Of a stretch of DNA of 64,000 nucleotides, positions 34,047-42,142 are shown piece by piece. A program made the position numbers and the translations under genes. The DNA is taken from positions 62,001 through 126,000 of the forward strand of contig JBQELO010000002.1 of the NCBI GenBank assembly GCA_052103955.1. Direction: 5' to 3'. Below the pieces are notes generated by a model. The model saw only the letters and a list, made by a program, of their open reading frames with translations. It had not been told where the DNA came from and did not search any database. The stretch is from Paenalcaligenes sp052103955. Its GTDB lineage: Bacteria; Pseudomonadota; Gammaproteobacteria; Burkholderiales; Burkholderiaceae_B. How positions within the stretch are numbered: the first letter of the stretch is position 1; each line of letters opens with the position of its first letter.

Positions 34047-34536
34047 CCACGGCATACGTTTCTATAACGCATCCCTCACGTAGTACGCTGCCTGTAGTGC
34101 TCCATCACTACGGCAGCCCAATGCCCACGCGGTGAACACCCTAAAATCCTTTAGGTTACAAAAAAGTGAATCTCACGCAACGATTGGAGTTTTTTTGTAA
34201 ATCAGCCGAAACAATTGCTCCATCTGAACCCTATAATTAACAGAACGGTGTCACTTCCCAGCTGTGCCTGTTAGTATGTAGGGTTCATGTCATGGTTACT
34301 ACCCTACAAAGTACGGGTCGCGGGCATCGCGGCGTCTTGCCAAAAACATAGATGACGAACATTGAAGTCCTACGCTCACTCCCTACACAGGATTTTGTGA
34401 ATGCGGCTCCATCACTCGTAAAAACCTGCATGCTCATCACAAGCATCGCCCATCATCGACTGGCTTTGGTAAGGGGCGATCACTTCATTTTTTGTTTTTT
34501 ATCACCGCGGACATCTACGTCTAAAAACATTTAATT
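34047..34536 (+). promoter_or_regulatory. 490-base gene-free region upstream of aspA with several hairpins
   Basis: A short 60-codon frame near 34352 looks like chance. A hairpin (CTGCC-GTAGTG with CACTAC-GGCAG, 34088-34116, one bulge) follows dadA. CCTAAA/TTTAGG lies at about 34140. A TATAAT box at 34232-34237 could be the -10 of the aspA promoter, leaving a leader of about 290 bases. A seven-bp stem GTAGGGT (34278-34284) / ACCCTAC (34301-34307) lies inside that leader. Confidence 0.4.
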
Positions 34537-35952
34537 ATGAGCACTTCTTCACTCTCACGTATAGAAAAAGACCTTCTTGGAACACGAGAGATCCCTGCTG
34601 AGTCCTATTACGGTGTACAAACACTGCGCGCAGCCGAGAACTTCAATCTGACCGGTATTACTCTGGCAAACTACCCTAAGTTTGTCGCCGCCTTGGCAAT
34701 GGTCAAACACGCCGCCGCAACAGCCAATAACAAATTAGGCTGCCTGAGTGACGAGAAATGCCAAGCCATTACCAATGCGTGTAACCGCATTATTAATGGC
34801 GAATATCTGGATCAATTCGTTGTAGACATGATTCAGGGTGGCGCTGGTACATCCACCAACATGAATGCCAATGAAGTGATTGCAAACGTGGCACTGGAAA
34901 GCATGGGCCATCAAAAAGGGGAGTACAAACACCTGCACCCCAATAATGATGTAAACATGGCTCAGTCCACAAACGATGCCTACCCTACCGCGATTCGCGT
35001 AGGCTTGTTGCTAAGCGTTGAGCGTTTAACTCAGAGCTTGGATCAACTGGTTGCTTCGTTTAACAGCAAAGCTGACGCCTTTGACGGCATCTTGAAAATG
35101 GGCCGTACCCAAATGCAAGACGCTGTGCCTATGACAGTAGGCCAAGAGTTCCGTGGTTTTGCTAACAACATCGCTGAAGATGCACGTCGCATTCGTCAAC
35201 AAGCGCCAGAACTACTAGAAGCGGTTAACTTGGGCGGTACAGCGATTGGTACAGGTATCAACGCTGACCCTGACTACCAAATGCTAGCTGTGCAAGCCTT
35301 GGCTGACGTGAGTGGCTTTAACATTAAAGCAGCTCCAGACTTGATCGAAGCCACCTCTGACATGGGCGACTTCGTTTCCTTGTCAGGCGAGCTGAAACGC
35401 ACTGCCGTGAAGCTGTCCAAAATCAGCAATGACTTGCGTTTGTTGTCTAGCGGCCCGCGCACTGGTATTGGCGAAATCAACTTGCCAGCACGCCAGCCCG
35501 GTAGCTCCATCATGCCAGGTAAAGTAAACCCTGTAATTCCTGAAGCCGTAAGCCAAGTCGCTTTTGAAGTGATTGGTAATGACCTAGCCCTGACATTTGC
35601 TGCTGAAGCTGGTCAGTTGCAGTTAAACGCGATGGAACCACTGGTTGCCTACAAGCTGTTTAGTTCTATTGAAATGTTGGCACGTGCTGCCGACATGATG
35701 CGCACACTGTGTATTGACGATATCACTGCTAACCAAGAGCGTTGCGAAACACTGGTTAAACAGTCTATTGGCCTAATCACTGCATTGAACCCCTACATCG
35801 GCTACGAAAACTCCACCCGCATTGCTAAACATGCGCTGGATTCTGGCCGTGGTGTGTTGGAACTGGTTCAAGAAGAACAGTTGCTGGCAGAAGATGTTCT
35901 GGCTGACGTAATGCGCCCAGAAAACATGATTGCTCCGCGCAAAGCCAAGTAA
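34537..35952 (+). CDS. aspA: Aspartate ammonia-lyase (aspartase)
   Basis: Aspartase reversibly splits L-aspartate into fumarate and ammonia in the cytoplasm. The 471-residue protein shows the N-terminal EKDLLGTREIPAESYYGVQTLRA, GGAGTSTNMNANEVIANVAL, the histidine segment HPNNDVNMAQSTNDAYPTA, and the superfamily signature GSSIMPGKVNPVIPE. The combination REIP and Y-G-VQT separates it from fumarase C. Length is normal. The gene stands alone with a long leader and its own terminator, next to dadA (also ammonia-releasing) and the ammonium transporter genes, forming a small nitrogen neighbourhood. There is no strong ribosome-binding site directly before the ATG. Confidence 0.95.
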   Translation: MSTSSLSRIEKDLLGTREIPAESYYGVQTLRAAENFNLTGITLANYPKFVAALAMVKHAAATANNKLGCLSDEKCQAITNACNRIINGEYLDQFVVDMIQGGAGTSTNMNANEVIANVALESMGHQKGEYKHLHPNNDVNMAQSTNDAYPTAIRVGLLLSVERLTQSLDQLVASFNSKADAFDGILKMGRTQMQDAVPMTVGQEFRGFANNIAEDARRIRQQAPELLEAVNLGGTAIGTGINADPDYQMLAVQALADVSGFNIKAAPDLIEATSDMGDFVSLSGELKRTAVKLSKISNDLRLLSSGPRTGIGEINLPARQPGSSIMPGKVNPVIPEAVSQVAFEVIGNDLALTFAAEAGQLQLNAMEPLVAYKLFSSIEMLARAADMMRTLCIDDITANQERCETLVKQSIGLITALNPYIGYENSTRIAKHALDSGRGVLELVQEEQLLAEDVLADVMRPENMIAPRKAK

Positions 35953-36028
35953 TTCGTTACTGGCACTATAGAAGACCGCATAGTGCTCTAACACTGCATC
36001 ATTGCTACGTTAGACACTACGCAGCTAA

Positions 36029-36069
36029 GGTCTGAGATTCTGGTATCACACCGAACTCAGGCCTTTTTT
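36029..36069 (+). terminator. Intrinsic terminator after aspA
   Basis: GGTCTGAG (36029-36036) pairs with CTCAGGCC (36056-36063), one pair being G-U in RNA. The loop is 19 bases and the stem is followed directly by six T. Confidence 0.8.
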
Positions 36070-36145
36070 GCGCCCGTTACTTAGGCCTTATCAACATAGC
36101 TAAACCCTAAAAATAGAGCGTTAAGGCTTAGCGATGCTGACAGTA

Positions 36146-36169
36146 GAAAGGCAGGCCAAATGGCCTGCC
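36146..36169 (-). terminator. Intrinsic terminator after amt
   Basis: A perfect nine-bp stem GGCAGGCCA/TGGCCTGCC (36150-36158 with 36161-36169) is followed on the minus strand by TTTCT. It lies 28 bases downstream of the ammonium transporter stop. Confidence 0.8.
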
Positions 36170-36196
36170 CTTGCTCTTTCTGTACTCATCGTACTG

Positions 36197-37423
36197 TTAG
36201 AGGGAATATGCGGATTCCCCATGCGAGGAAATATCCAATCCAGTGCTTTCTTCATCTTTACTGACTCTCCAACCAATCGTTGCATGTACGGCTATGCATG
36301 CGCCTAATGCCACAACGCCGGACCATAACATGGTAATAAGTACGCCTTCTGCCTGTATCCACAGTTGGTAAGGTACTTCGGAAAAGCTAGCCAAACCGGG
36401 ACCTCCCAGTAACTGAGCATTAAAAATACCGGTGAGTAGCGCCCCAACAATGCCACCTACACCGTGTATCCCGAATACATCCAGCGCATCGTCCACTTTC
36501 AGCATATGGCGTAAACCGTTCACACCCCATACGCATGCCGCAGCCGTTAATAGACCAATCACCAATGCCCCAAATGGCCCAACCAAACCAGCCGCTGGTG
36601 TAATACCCACCAAACCCGCTACAGCACCTGATGCCGCTCCTAGCAAGGAAGCTTTACCTTTCACTAGACGCTCTACCAACAGCCACGCCAAAATACCGCC
36701 CGCCGCTGCAATCAGCGTATTCAAAAAGGCTAACGCTGCCTGCATATTGGCACCCAAGGCCGAACCCGCATTAAAGCCAAACCAACCTACCCACAACAAT
36801 GCCGCGCCAGTCATGGTCATGGGCAAGTTATGAGGCCGCAACGCTTCACGCCCATACTCCAACCTGCGCCCTGTGTACCATGCCGCCACCAACGCTGCCA
36901 TACCCGCATTGATGTGTACTACCGTGCCACCCGCAAAGTCTAATGCCCCTCGTTCAAACAACCATCCACCCGGCGACCACACCATGTGGGCAACAGGCAA
37001 ATAGGAAAATGTCATCCAAATGGCTGTGAATAAAATCACCGCACCAAAGCGTACCCTATCGGCAAAACCACCCACAATCAGTGCGCACGTAATACCGGCG
37101 AAAGTGGCCTGAAACGCCGCAAAGCTAATCTCAGGAATACTGCCGGCTACCTCGAACGAGTCGCTAGATAAATCCAACATGCCCGAAAAAAATAGTTTGG
37201 ACCACCCACCTATTACGGCGTTGCCTTCAGTAAACGCAAACGAGTAGCCATATGCAAACCATAAGACCACGGCCAAACTGAAGGTAGTCAACACTTGGGT
37301 AGACACCGACAGCACATTTTTACCGCGCACCAACCCACCATAAAACAAGGCAAGACCGGGCGCGACCATCATCAGCACGAGCAACGTCGCGACGCTGACC
37401 CAAACAAAATCTGTTGAGTTCAT
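36197..37423 (-). CDS. amt: Ammonium transporter
   Basis: This 408-residue protein has eleven predicted membrane helices. It has the Amt family pattern: FYGGLVRGKNVLSV near residue 30, the first pore histidine in GTVVHINAGMAALV (about 170), the WFGFNAGSA stretch, and the second pore histidine in DVFGIHGVGGIVG (about 320). There is no long signal peptide. Amt proteins carry ammonium across the inner membrane and are closed by unuridylylated GlnK. The glnK gene lies 43 bases upstream on the same strand, the standard glnK-amtB arrangement, and a terminator follows. Confidence 0.95.
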   Translation of the reverse strand: MNSTDFVWVSVATLLVLMMVAPGLALFYGGLVRGKNVLSVSTQVLTTFSLAVVLWFAYGYSFAFTEGNAVIGGWSKLFFSGMLDLSSDSFEVAGSIPEISFAAFQATFAGITCALIVGGFADRVRFGAVILFTAIWMTFSYLPVAHMVWSPGGWLFERGALDFAGGTVVHINAGMAALVAAWYTGRRLEYGREALRPHNLPMTMTGAALLWVGWFGFNAGSALGANMQAALAFLNTLIAAAGGILAWLLVERLVKGKASLLGAASGAVAGLVGITPAAGLVGPFGALVIGLLTAAACVWGVNGLRHMLKVDDALDVFGIHGVGGIVGALLTGIFNAQLLGGPGLASFSEVPYQLWIQAEGVLITMLWSGVVALGACIAVHATIGWRVSKDEESTGLDISSHGESAYSL

Positions 37424-37466
37424 GTGTGTTCCTTAAATAATAAATGTCATCAGCAGGGACCAGGCG

Positions 37467-37805
37467 TTATATCGCCCCATCCCCTGTTTCCTGTGTACGA
37501 ATGCGGATCACCCGCTCTAACGGCAAGACAAACACCTTGCCATCGCCAATGGCACCGGTATAAGCCGCCGCGCATAGGCCATCTATTGCCCGGTCAACGT
37601 CGTGATCGCTGACAGCAATTTCTATTCGTAACTTGGGGATAAAGTCGACGACATAATCCGCACCGCGATACTGCTCGGTATGGCCTTTCTGTCGTCCGAA
37701 GCCTCGCGCTTCGCTGATGGTCATGCCCTGAACACCAAGCTCAGACAATGCTGCTCGAACATCATCCAGCTTGAAGGGCTTAATAATGGCAGTAATCAAT
37801 TTCAT
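37467..37805 (-). CDS. glnK: Nitrogen regulatory protein P-II
   Basis: This 112-residue PII signal protein has the uridylylation site Tyr51 in EQYRGADYVVDF within the T-loop, the B-loop TGAIGDGKVFV near residue 83, and the C-terminal VIRIRTQETGDGAI. It senses ATP/ADP and 2-oxoglutarate and is modified by GlnD. Its cotranscription with amt indicates the GlnK type that plugs the ammonium channel, rather than the housekeeping GlnB. Such operons are usually under NtrC and sigma-54 control; a convincing sigma-54 promoter was not found upstream. Confidence 0.95.
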   Translation of the reverse strand: MKLITAIIKPFKLDDVRAALSELGVQGMTISEARGFGRQKGHTEQYRGADYVVDFIPKLRIEIAVSDHDVDRAIDGLCAAAYTGAIGDGKVFVLPLERVIRIRTQETGDGAI

Positions 37806-38305
37806 GATTATTTCCTCTGTTGCTCTTTAAAAAGATGTGCAGGCACGCTAGGCGTGCCAGAGCTCCAGAGAAAAAAATACCTTGCGATCACGAGGCCTGT
37901 TTCCAGGAATACTCGGACTCGCCAAACGCCCTATTTACTAAAATAAACACAAATAAAAAAACGCACCAGAACTTCGTGTTTACCCTTAGATTCTCGTGGT
38001 GGCGCTACTACAAAAATCACCCAAAATGCATTTTTAGAGGGGAGATGAGGCACATGAACTGCAAGTACGTCACTCCTAAACGTAGGAAACACAACGGTAT
38101 CAGAGGTAATACATTTTTCATCTCAAAAAACAGGTCCAAAAAACAATGTGACCGATGGGTTATATCTGCAAACTCAACAGCGGATTTCCCTCTTTGACAA
38201 AGCGCCTCACACCATGCTGTTATTACAAAAGCTGTCGTAATACATCACGCGGCATATATTTTTATAAACACAAGCAAGCGTCCTTCGCTATAAAAAGGAG
38301 ACCTT
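37806..38305. promoter_or_regulatory. Divergent control region between glnK-amt and acetamidase genes
   Basis: A perfect dyad GGCACGC-TAG-GCGTGCC lies at about 37843-37859, some 40 bases upstream of glnK. It could be an operator or a leader hairpin. A 125-codon frame on the plus strand (37820-38197) lacks a recognisable product and a ribosome-binding site and is treated as chance. The acetamidase gene has AAGGAGA directly upstream of its ATG. Confidence 0.45.
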
Positions 38306-39505
38306 ATGCAGCACATTAAAATCAAACCTGGTGCTCCATTATCAGAACAGGCAGAAATCGGCCATAACCGCTGGCACCCTGATATCCCAGAACTCACTAG
38401 CGTCAAACCCGGCGAAGAGATGATTTTGGAATGTCTGGACTTCTTAGATGCCCAGATCAAAGATACCGATAGCGTGAACGATGTACGTGATGTAGACCTG
38501 ACTCGGGCACACCCGCTGACAGGCCCTATTCACGTAGAAGGTGCCGAACCCGGCGACATCCTCGTAGTAGATCTGCTGGACATCCGCTATATCACTCCCG
38601 TTGGTTTCTCGGGCATTTTTGCCAAAGAAAACGGTGGTGGTTTCTTGGTAGACACCTTCCCTGACGCCGACAAAGCCATTTGGAATTTGCACGGCATGCA
38701 TGCCACCTCACGTCACATTCCTGGTGTACGTATTGGCGCCATGATGCACCCAGGCTTGATTGGCACACTGCCATCTCACGACCTGCTGCGCGAGTGGAAC
38801 CGTCGCGAAGCGCCTTTGGGCGCAAAAAAACAAGCCAACATGCCTTACGCAGAAACTGCTGTACTGCGTGGCCTGAAAGGTGCTGAGTTTGACCGTATTG
38901 CTGCAGAAGCAGCACGTACCGTGCCTCCACGTGAGCACGGCGGTAACTTGGACATCAAAAACCTGACCATCGGTTCACGCATTTACTTCCCGGTATATGT
39001 AAAAGGCGCTGGTCTGTCCATGGGTGACTTGCACTTCTCCCAAGGCGATGGCGAGATCTCCTTCTGTGGCGCGGTAGAGATGGACGGTGCTGCACATCTG
39101 GGCTTTGACTTGATCAAAGGCGGGATGGCGAAATACGGCATTACTGCTCCTATCTACGTACCTGGCAAACACGATGTGCGTTACGACGAATGGCTAAGCT
39201 TCACAGGTATTAGCGTGGAAAACCGCGTGAACACCTATCTGGATGCTACCGTTGCCTACCGTCAGGCTTGTTTGTCTGCTATCGATTACATCTCTCGTGT
39301 AACCGATCTCAGCCCAGCACAAGCGTACATGCTGCTGACTGCAGCGCCTGTAGAAGGCCGTTACGGCGGTGTAGTTGACCTGCCTAACGCTTCGGCTTCC
39401 GTATCCATTCCTACCGGAATTTTCGATACGAACATTCTGCCGCAAGGCGCATTGAATGAAGCTGCCCACTATGGCCGCCCCGGTGTGAAAACCACCCGAG
39501 GCTAA
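38306..39505 (+). CDS. fmdA: Acetamidase/formamidase
   Basis: This 399-residue cytoplasmic amidohydrolase of the FmdA/AmdA family hydrolyses formamide or acetamide to ammonia and the acid. Family features seen are the N-terminal HNRWHPDIPELTSVKPG, GPIHVEGAEPGDILVVDLLDI, GVRIGAMMHPGLIGTLP, and the long central VPPREHGGNLDIKNLTIGSRIYFPVYVKGAGLSMGD-type region containing metal-binding residues. The start is supported by AAGGAGA six bases before the ATG. An FmdB-type zinc-ribbon gene follows at once, as in classical fmdAB loci. The gene is divergent from glnK-amt, consistent with a nitrogen-scavenging role. Confidence 0.93.
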   Translation: MQHIKIKPGAPLSEQAEIGHNRWHPDIPELTSVKPGEEMILECLDFLDAQIKDTDSVNDVRDVDLTRAHPLTGPIHVEGAEPGDILVVDLLDIRYITPVGFSGIFAKENGGGFLVDTFPDADKAIWNLHGMHATSRHIPGVRIGAMMHPGLIGTLPSHDLLREWNRREAPLGAKKQANMPYAETAVLRGLKGAEFDRIAAEAARTVPPREHGGNLDIKNLTIGSRIYFPVYVKGAGLSMGDLHFSQGDGEISFCGAVEMDGAAHLGFDLIKGGMAKYGITAPIYVPGKHDVRYDEWLSFTGISVENRVNTYLDATVAYRQACLSAIDYISRVTDLSPAQAYMLLTAAPVEGRYGGVVDLPNASASVSIPTGIFDTNILPQGALNEAAHYGRPGVKTTRG

Positions 39506-39515
39506 TTGCTAAAAA

Positions 39516-39546
39516 CAGCCTGTACCAATCACCTTGGTGCAGGCTG
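39516..39546 (+). other. Stable hairpin between fmdA and fmdB
   Basis: CAGCCTGTACCAA (39516-39528) pairs over thirteen positions with TTGGTGCAGGCTG (39534-39546), with a single G-U pair in plus-strand RNA and a five-base loop. No U run follows. It probably marks an mRNA processing or stability point, or partial termination, between the two genes. Confidence 0.65.
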
Positions 39547-39571
39547 CGTAGACTACTAGGTGACTACACAC

Positions 39572-39862
39572 ATGCCTATTTACGATTATGAATGCTCCCA
39601 TTGCGACAGCATTGTGAGCGCGTTACGCCCCATGGCACGTCGCCACGACCCAAGCACCTGCCCCGATTGCGAAGCCGGTACGCTTAGCCTCAAAATTACA
39701 GCGCCTCGCAGCCTGCAATTTAAAGACGGCCCTAGACGCGCCATGACACCTCAACAAGCCCTAGCGGGTACTGATGTACGTGGCCCTGGCACTCGCTCTG
39801 GCACGCGCAATTCTGTGTTGCACAACTGCGCTGGTGCAGCCTGTGCGGTGTGTGCAGCGTAG
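39572..39862 (+). CDS. fmdB: FmdB-family zinc-ribbon protein
   Basis: This 96-residue protein has the N-terminal FmdB regulatory-type zinc ribbon: MPIYDYECSHCDSIV with its CxxC, then CPDCEAG with the second CxxC. FmdB in Methylophilus is thought to regulate formamidase expression, and homologues are found beside many amidase genes. The C-terminal half is low in complexity and ends with several cysteines (HNCAGAACAVCAA), which may add another metal site. The ATG at 39572 is chosen to match the family start; AGGTG lies nine bases upstream and an in-frame GTG four codons earlier is less likely. It sits 66 bases after fmdA, behind a hairpin. Confidence 0.88.
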   Translation: MPIYDYECSHCDSIVSALRPMARRHDPSTCPDCEAGTLSLKITAPRSLQFKDGPRRAMTPQQALAGTDVRGPGTRSGTRNSVLHNCAGAACAVCAA

Positions 39863-40009
39863 TAACAGTCATGCTGCCTTTTTAGTGTGCAGCATCAGGC
39901 ATCAGACCCGTACACATACGCGGGCCTGGCCTCTACGCATCCCCCACACACACCCCGGTACTGTGTAACAATATACCGGTGCAATACATTTGTTGGAGTA
40001 GCAGGAACC

Positions 40010-40666
40010 ATGCCATACAAGGCCATTCTTTTTGACTGTGATGGTGTCTTAGTCGACAGTGAACCCTTGTCCTTGAGGCTGTTGCAAGAAATGCTGGCAG
40101 ACTTAGGCTGGCACCTTAGCGCAGAAGAATGCGAAACCCTTTTTATTGGCAAGTCCACCAAGGACGAACTGCAGCTGATTCAAGCACGTACAGGGAAAAA
40201 ACTGGAACAAGACTGGATTGATGAATTCCACCTGCGCTTGATGCAGTCGTTACGCCAAAAACTCGTACCCGTACCTGGCATTATTCCCGCACTACAAGCC
40301 GTACAAGCACAGTGGGGAACGCAGATGGCCTGCGCCTCTGCCAGTGAATACCACAAACTACACCTACAACTAGAAATGACTGGGCTGTTAGCGTTTTTTG
40401 AGGACCGCATTTTTAGCGGTGGTGATGTCACGCGTAATAAACCCTACCCCGATGTGTACCTAAAGGCGATGGCTTACCTAGGCTGCGCGCCTGAGCACTG
40501 TTTAATTATTGAAGATAGCGTAACAGGCATACAAGCCGGCGTTGCTTCCGGTGCGACGGTGTGGGCGTACGACCCAAAGCGTAACCCAGCCCCTTTGCTA
40601 GAGTTAGGCGTACAACGCACCTTCAATCACATGCAAGAACTGCCCGCGTTATTACAGCTACATTAA
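40010..40666 (+). CDS. HAD-superfamily hydrolase (phosphoglycolate phosphatase / beta-phosphoglucomutase-like)
   Basis: This 218-residue protein has HAD motif I FDCDGVLVDSEPLS at the N-terminus, motif II around ACASASEYHK, and motif III/IV with Lys in RNKPYPDVY and acidic IEDSVTGIQAGVASG. The helical cap between motifs I and II is of the small C1 type, as in phosphoglycolate phosphatases and beta-phosphoglucomutases. The substrate cannot be told from sequence. The ATG at 40010 is chosen for the AGGA five bases upstream and the family N-terminus; the frame is open 123 bases further upstream without similarity. Its stop overlaps the convergent neighbour by four bases. Confidence 0.87.
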   Translation: MPYKAILFDCDGVLVDSEPLSLRLLQEMLADLGWHLSAEECETLFIGKSTKDELQLIQARTGKKLEQDWIDEFHLRLMQSLRQKLVPVPGIIPALQAVQAQWGTQMACASASEYHKLHLQLEMTGLLAFFEDRIFSGGDVTRNKPYPDVYLKAMAYLGCAPEHCLIIEDSVTGIQAGVASGATVWAYDPKRNPAPLLELGVQRTFNHMQELPALLQLH

Positions 40667-41253
40667 CCGTGCGATGTTTCTTCATCGCAATGATCACAAT
40701 TACTGAGATTACGGTTTAGCTGGCTGTCATATACCACTACAGTACGAAGCTGCCACACCCAACGCATGTCGTAACGTATGTCCTGCAACTCTTTAATAGA
40801 ATCACGGGGATATACCACCCACACTGGGCCAAAATGACGTACAGACAGCCGTAGCCCACTCATGGAATGCGCAAAAATGGCATCAAAACGTCTGAAATCG
40901 CTTAACGGCACATCAACGATATAGCCGTTCAGTGCTTCTAGCCTGACGGTATCGCCTTCAAAATTGTATCTATCCAATACGTTGCGAATTAAGGGACCGC
41001 TAAATATATGCGACCCGTACGTCACTTGCGTAGAGGTCTGTATTCTCTGTTCGGGGAAAGCATACAGCTCGGCATAGCTCATCGTGTAAACCTGGGCTTC
41101 ATCTTCGCCCGCTTTCTGACCCACAAAGGTCAGCACTACATCGTCACTATTTTCAGCCTGAGCAAGCCCTACTGTGAAAAGCATCAGCAATAACATGCCC
41201 ATGCAATACCAGAGTCCTACCCTTTGCTTTGCCCCATTTGGCATATCACCCAT
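40663..41253 (-). CDS. Exported SUOX/YedY-like domain protein, probably without molybdopterin
   Basis: This 196-residue protein has a signal peptide (hydrophobic GMLLLMLFTVGLAQA, cleavage near residue 37). A domain of about 150 residues resembles part of the oxidoreductase molybdopterin-binding fold: SYAELYAFPEQRIQTSTQ, HIFSGPLIRNVLDRY, VRLEALNGYIVDVPLSDF, GPVWVVYPRDS. The cysteine that coordinates molybdenum in sulfite-oxidase-like enzymes is not seen in the expected place, so this looks like a cofactor-free periplasmic relative. The ATG at 41253 has GGAG six bases upstream; longer frames exist but lack a ribosome-binding site. It is convergent with the HAD gene, and its partner is unknown. 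Confidence 0.65.
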   Translation of the reverse strand: MGDMPNGAKQRVGLWYCMGMLLLMLFTVGLAQAENSDDVVLTFVGQKAGEDEAQVYTMSYAELYAFPEQRIQTSTQVTYGSHIFSGPLIRNVLDRYNFEGDTVRLEALNGYIVDVPLSDFRRFDAIFAHSMSGLRLSVRHFGPVWVVYPRDSIKELQDIRYDMRWVWQLRTVVVYDSQLNRNLSNCDHCDEETSHG

Positions 41254-41881
41254 TGCTGTCTCCGGCCACATACAAAATGAAGCAGATAAATATTTTCGAA
41301 AATTATAATCACAGTATGGCAATTTATTGTCACACAATAAACTTATTTACAATATTTGAAGATATTAGATTCTTTTAACAGCCACTTATTAACTGTTATT
41401 AACAATTAACATTTATATTTTTTAATGATCATCTATTGGGGGAACAGGCTAAAAACAAGAACTAGCCCTGTCTGCTTTGGAATGATACAACCACTTACCC
41501 TGTGGGCGCTTCAAAACAACAGTTACAGGAATTAACTAACGCACTCCATACGCTACAACCCATACACTGCAAGCCTTAGCCGTGTTTATGCTATGGCAGC
41601 CTGCACACACCTCCCCCCTCTACTGTTACCTAAAGTATCAGTGCTATGTAGTCGTAACAAATAGTCTGCTATGAAGCTACCTTCTTGGATATTTCGTTAT
41701 TTAATCTAGTCGTTTATTTATAATTATTTACATTCTTACTAGATTAAAATTTAACAAAAAATAAAATAATTAACTCATAACAATTTAACAATTATTGACA
41801 GAATTTATTACGCCAATAACGGACAGATAACATATTCCATTCCTACAATAGATAACTCTTGTAGGTAACTGGGAGCACATC
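41254..41881. other. Gene-free, very AT-rich stretch
   Basis: These 628 bases, especially 41338-41880, are much richer in A and T than the surroundings and contain no frame I can support. A TTGACA box lies at 41795-41800, about 80 bases before the GlsB-like ATG, but no good -10 box is found at the usual distance. It may hold promoters for both flanking genes. Confidence 0.4.
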
Positions 41882-42130
41882 ATGAGCTTTATCTGGATGC
41901 TAATCGTTGGCTTTATTGTGGGCTTACTGGCACGCGCCATCATGCCTGGCAATCAAAGCATGGGTATCATTCTGACTACCGTACTGGGGATTATCGGTGC
42001 ACTGGTAGGTGGTTTCTTAGGCCAAAGCTTGGGTTTATATCAGGAAGGCTCGCAAGTAGGCCTGATAGGCTCCGTTGTCGGTGCTATCGTCGTACTCTTC
42101 ATTTACGGGCTGATTAGCAAGCGAGGCTAA
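41882..42130 (+). CDS. GlsB/YeaQ/YmgE-family stress-response membrane protein
   Basis: This 82-residue protein has three membrane helices. It shows the family pattern WMLIVGFIVGLLARAIMPGNQSMGI followed by two glycine-rich helices (LGIIGALVGGFLGQSLG and GSVVGAIVVLFIYGLI). These transglycosylase-associated-like small proteins are widespread and often induced by stress; their molecular role is unknown. GGGAGC lies before the ATG. It is flanked upstream by a long AT-rich region and followed by the convergent DUF3482 GTPase gene 12 bases away. Confidence 0.88.
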   Translation: MSFIWMLIVGFIVGLLARAIMPGNQSMGIILTTVLGIIGALVGGFLGQSLGLYQEGSQVGLIGSVVGAIVVLFIYGLISKRG

Positions 42131-42142
42131 CCCCGGCTACGC

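Noticed and set aside
34352..34534. 60-codon frame directly upstream of aspA
   Set aside because: There is no ribosome-binding site, no run of a single amino acid and no similarity; it lies in the probable aspA leader and seems to be chance.
37843..37860. Sigma-54 promoter for glnK
   Set aside because: TGGCAC is present on the minus strand, but no GC element occurs at the required ten-base spacing; the element is better described as a dyad.
37820..38197. 125-codon frame between glnK and the acetamidase gene
   Set aside because: The translation is Lys/Arg/Phe-rich without recognisable domain or ribosome-binding site, and it spans a region expected to hold two promoters.
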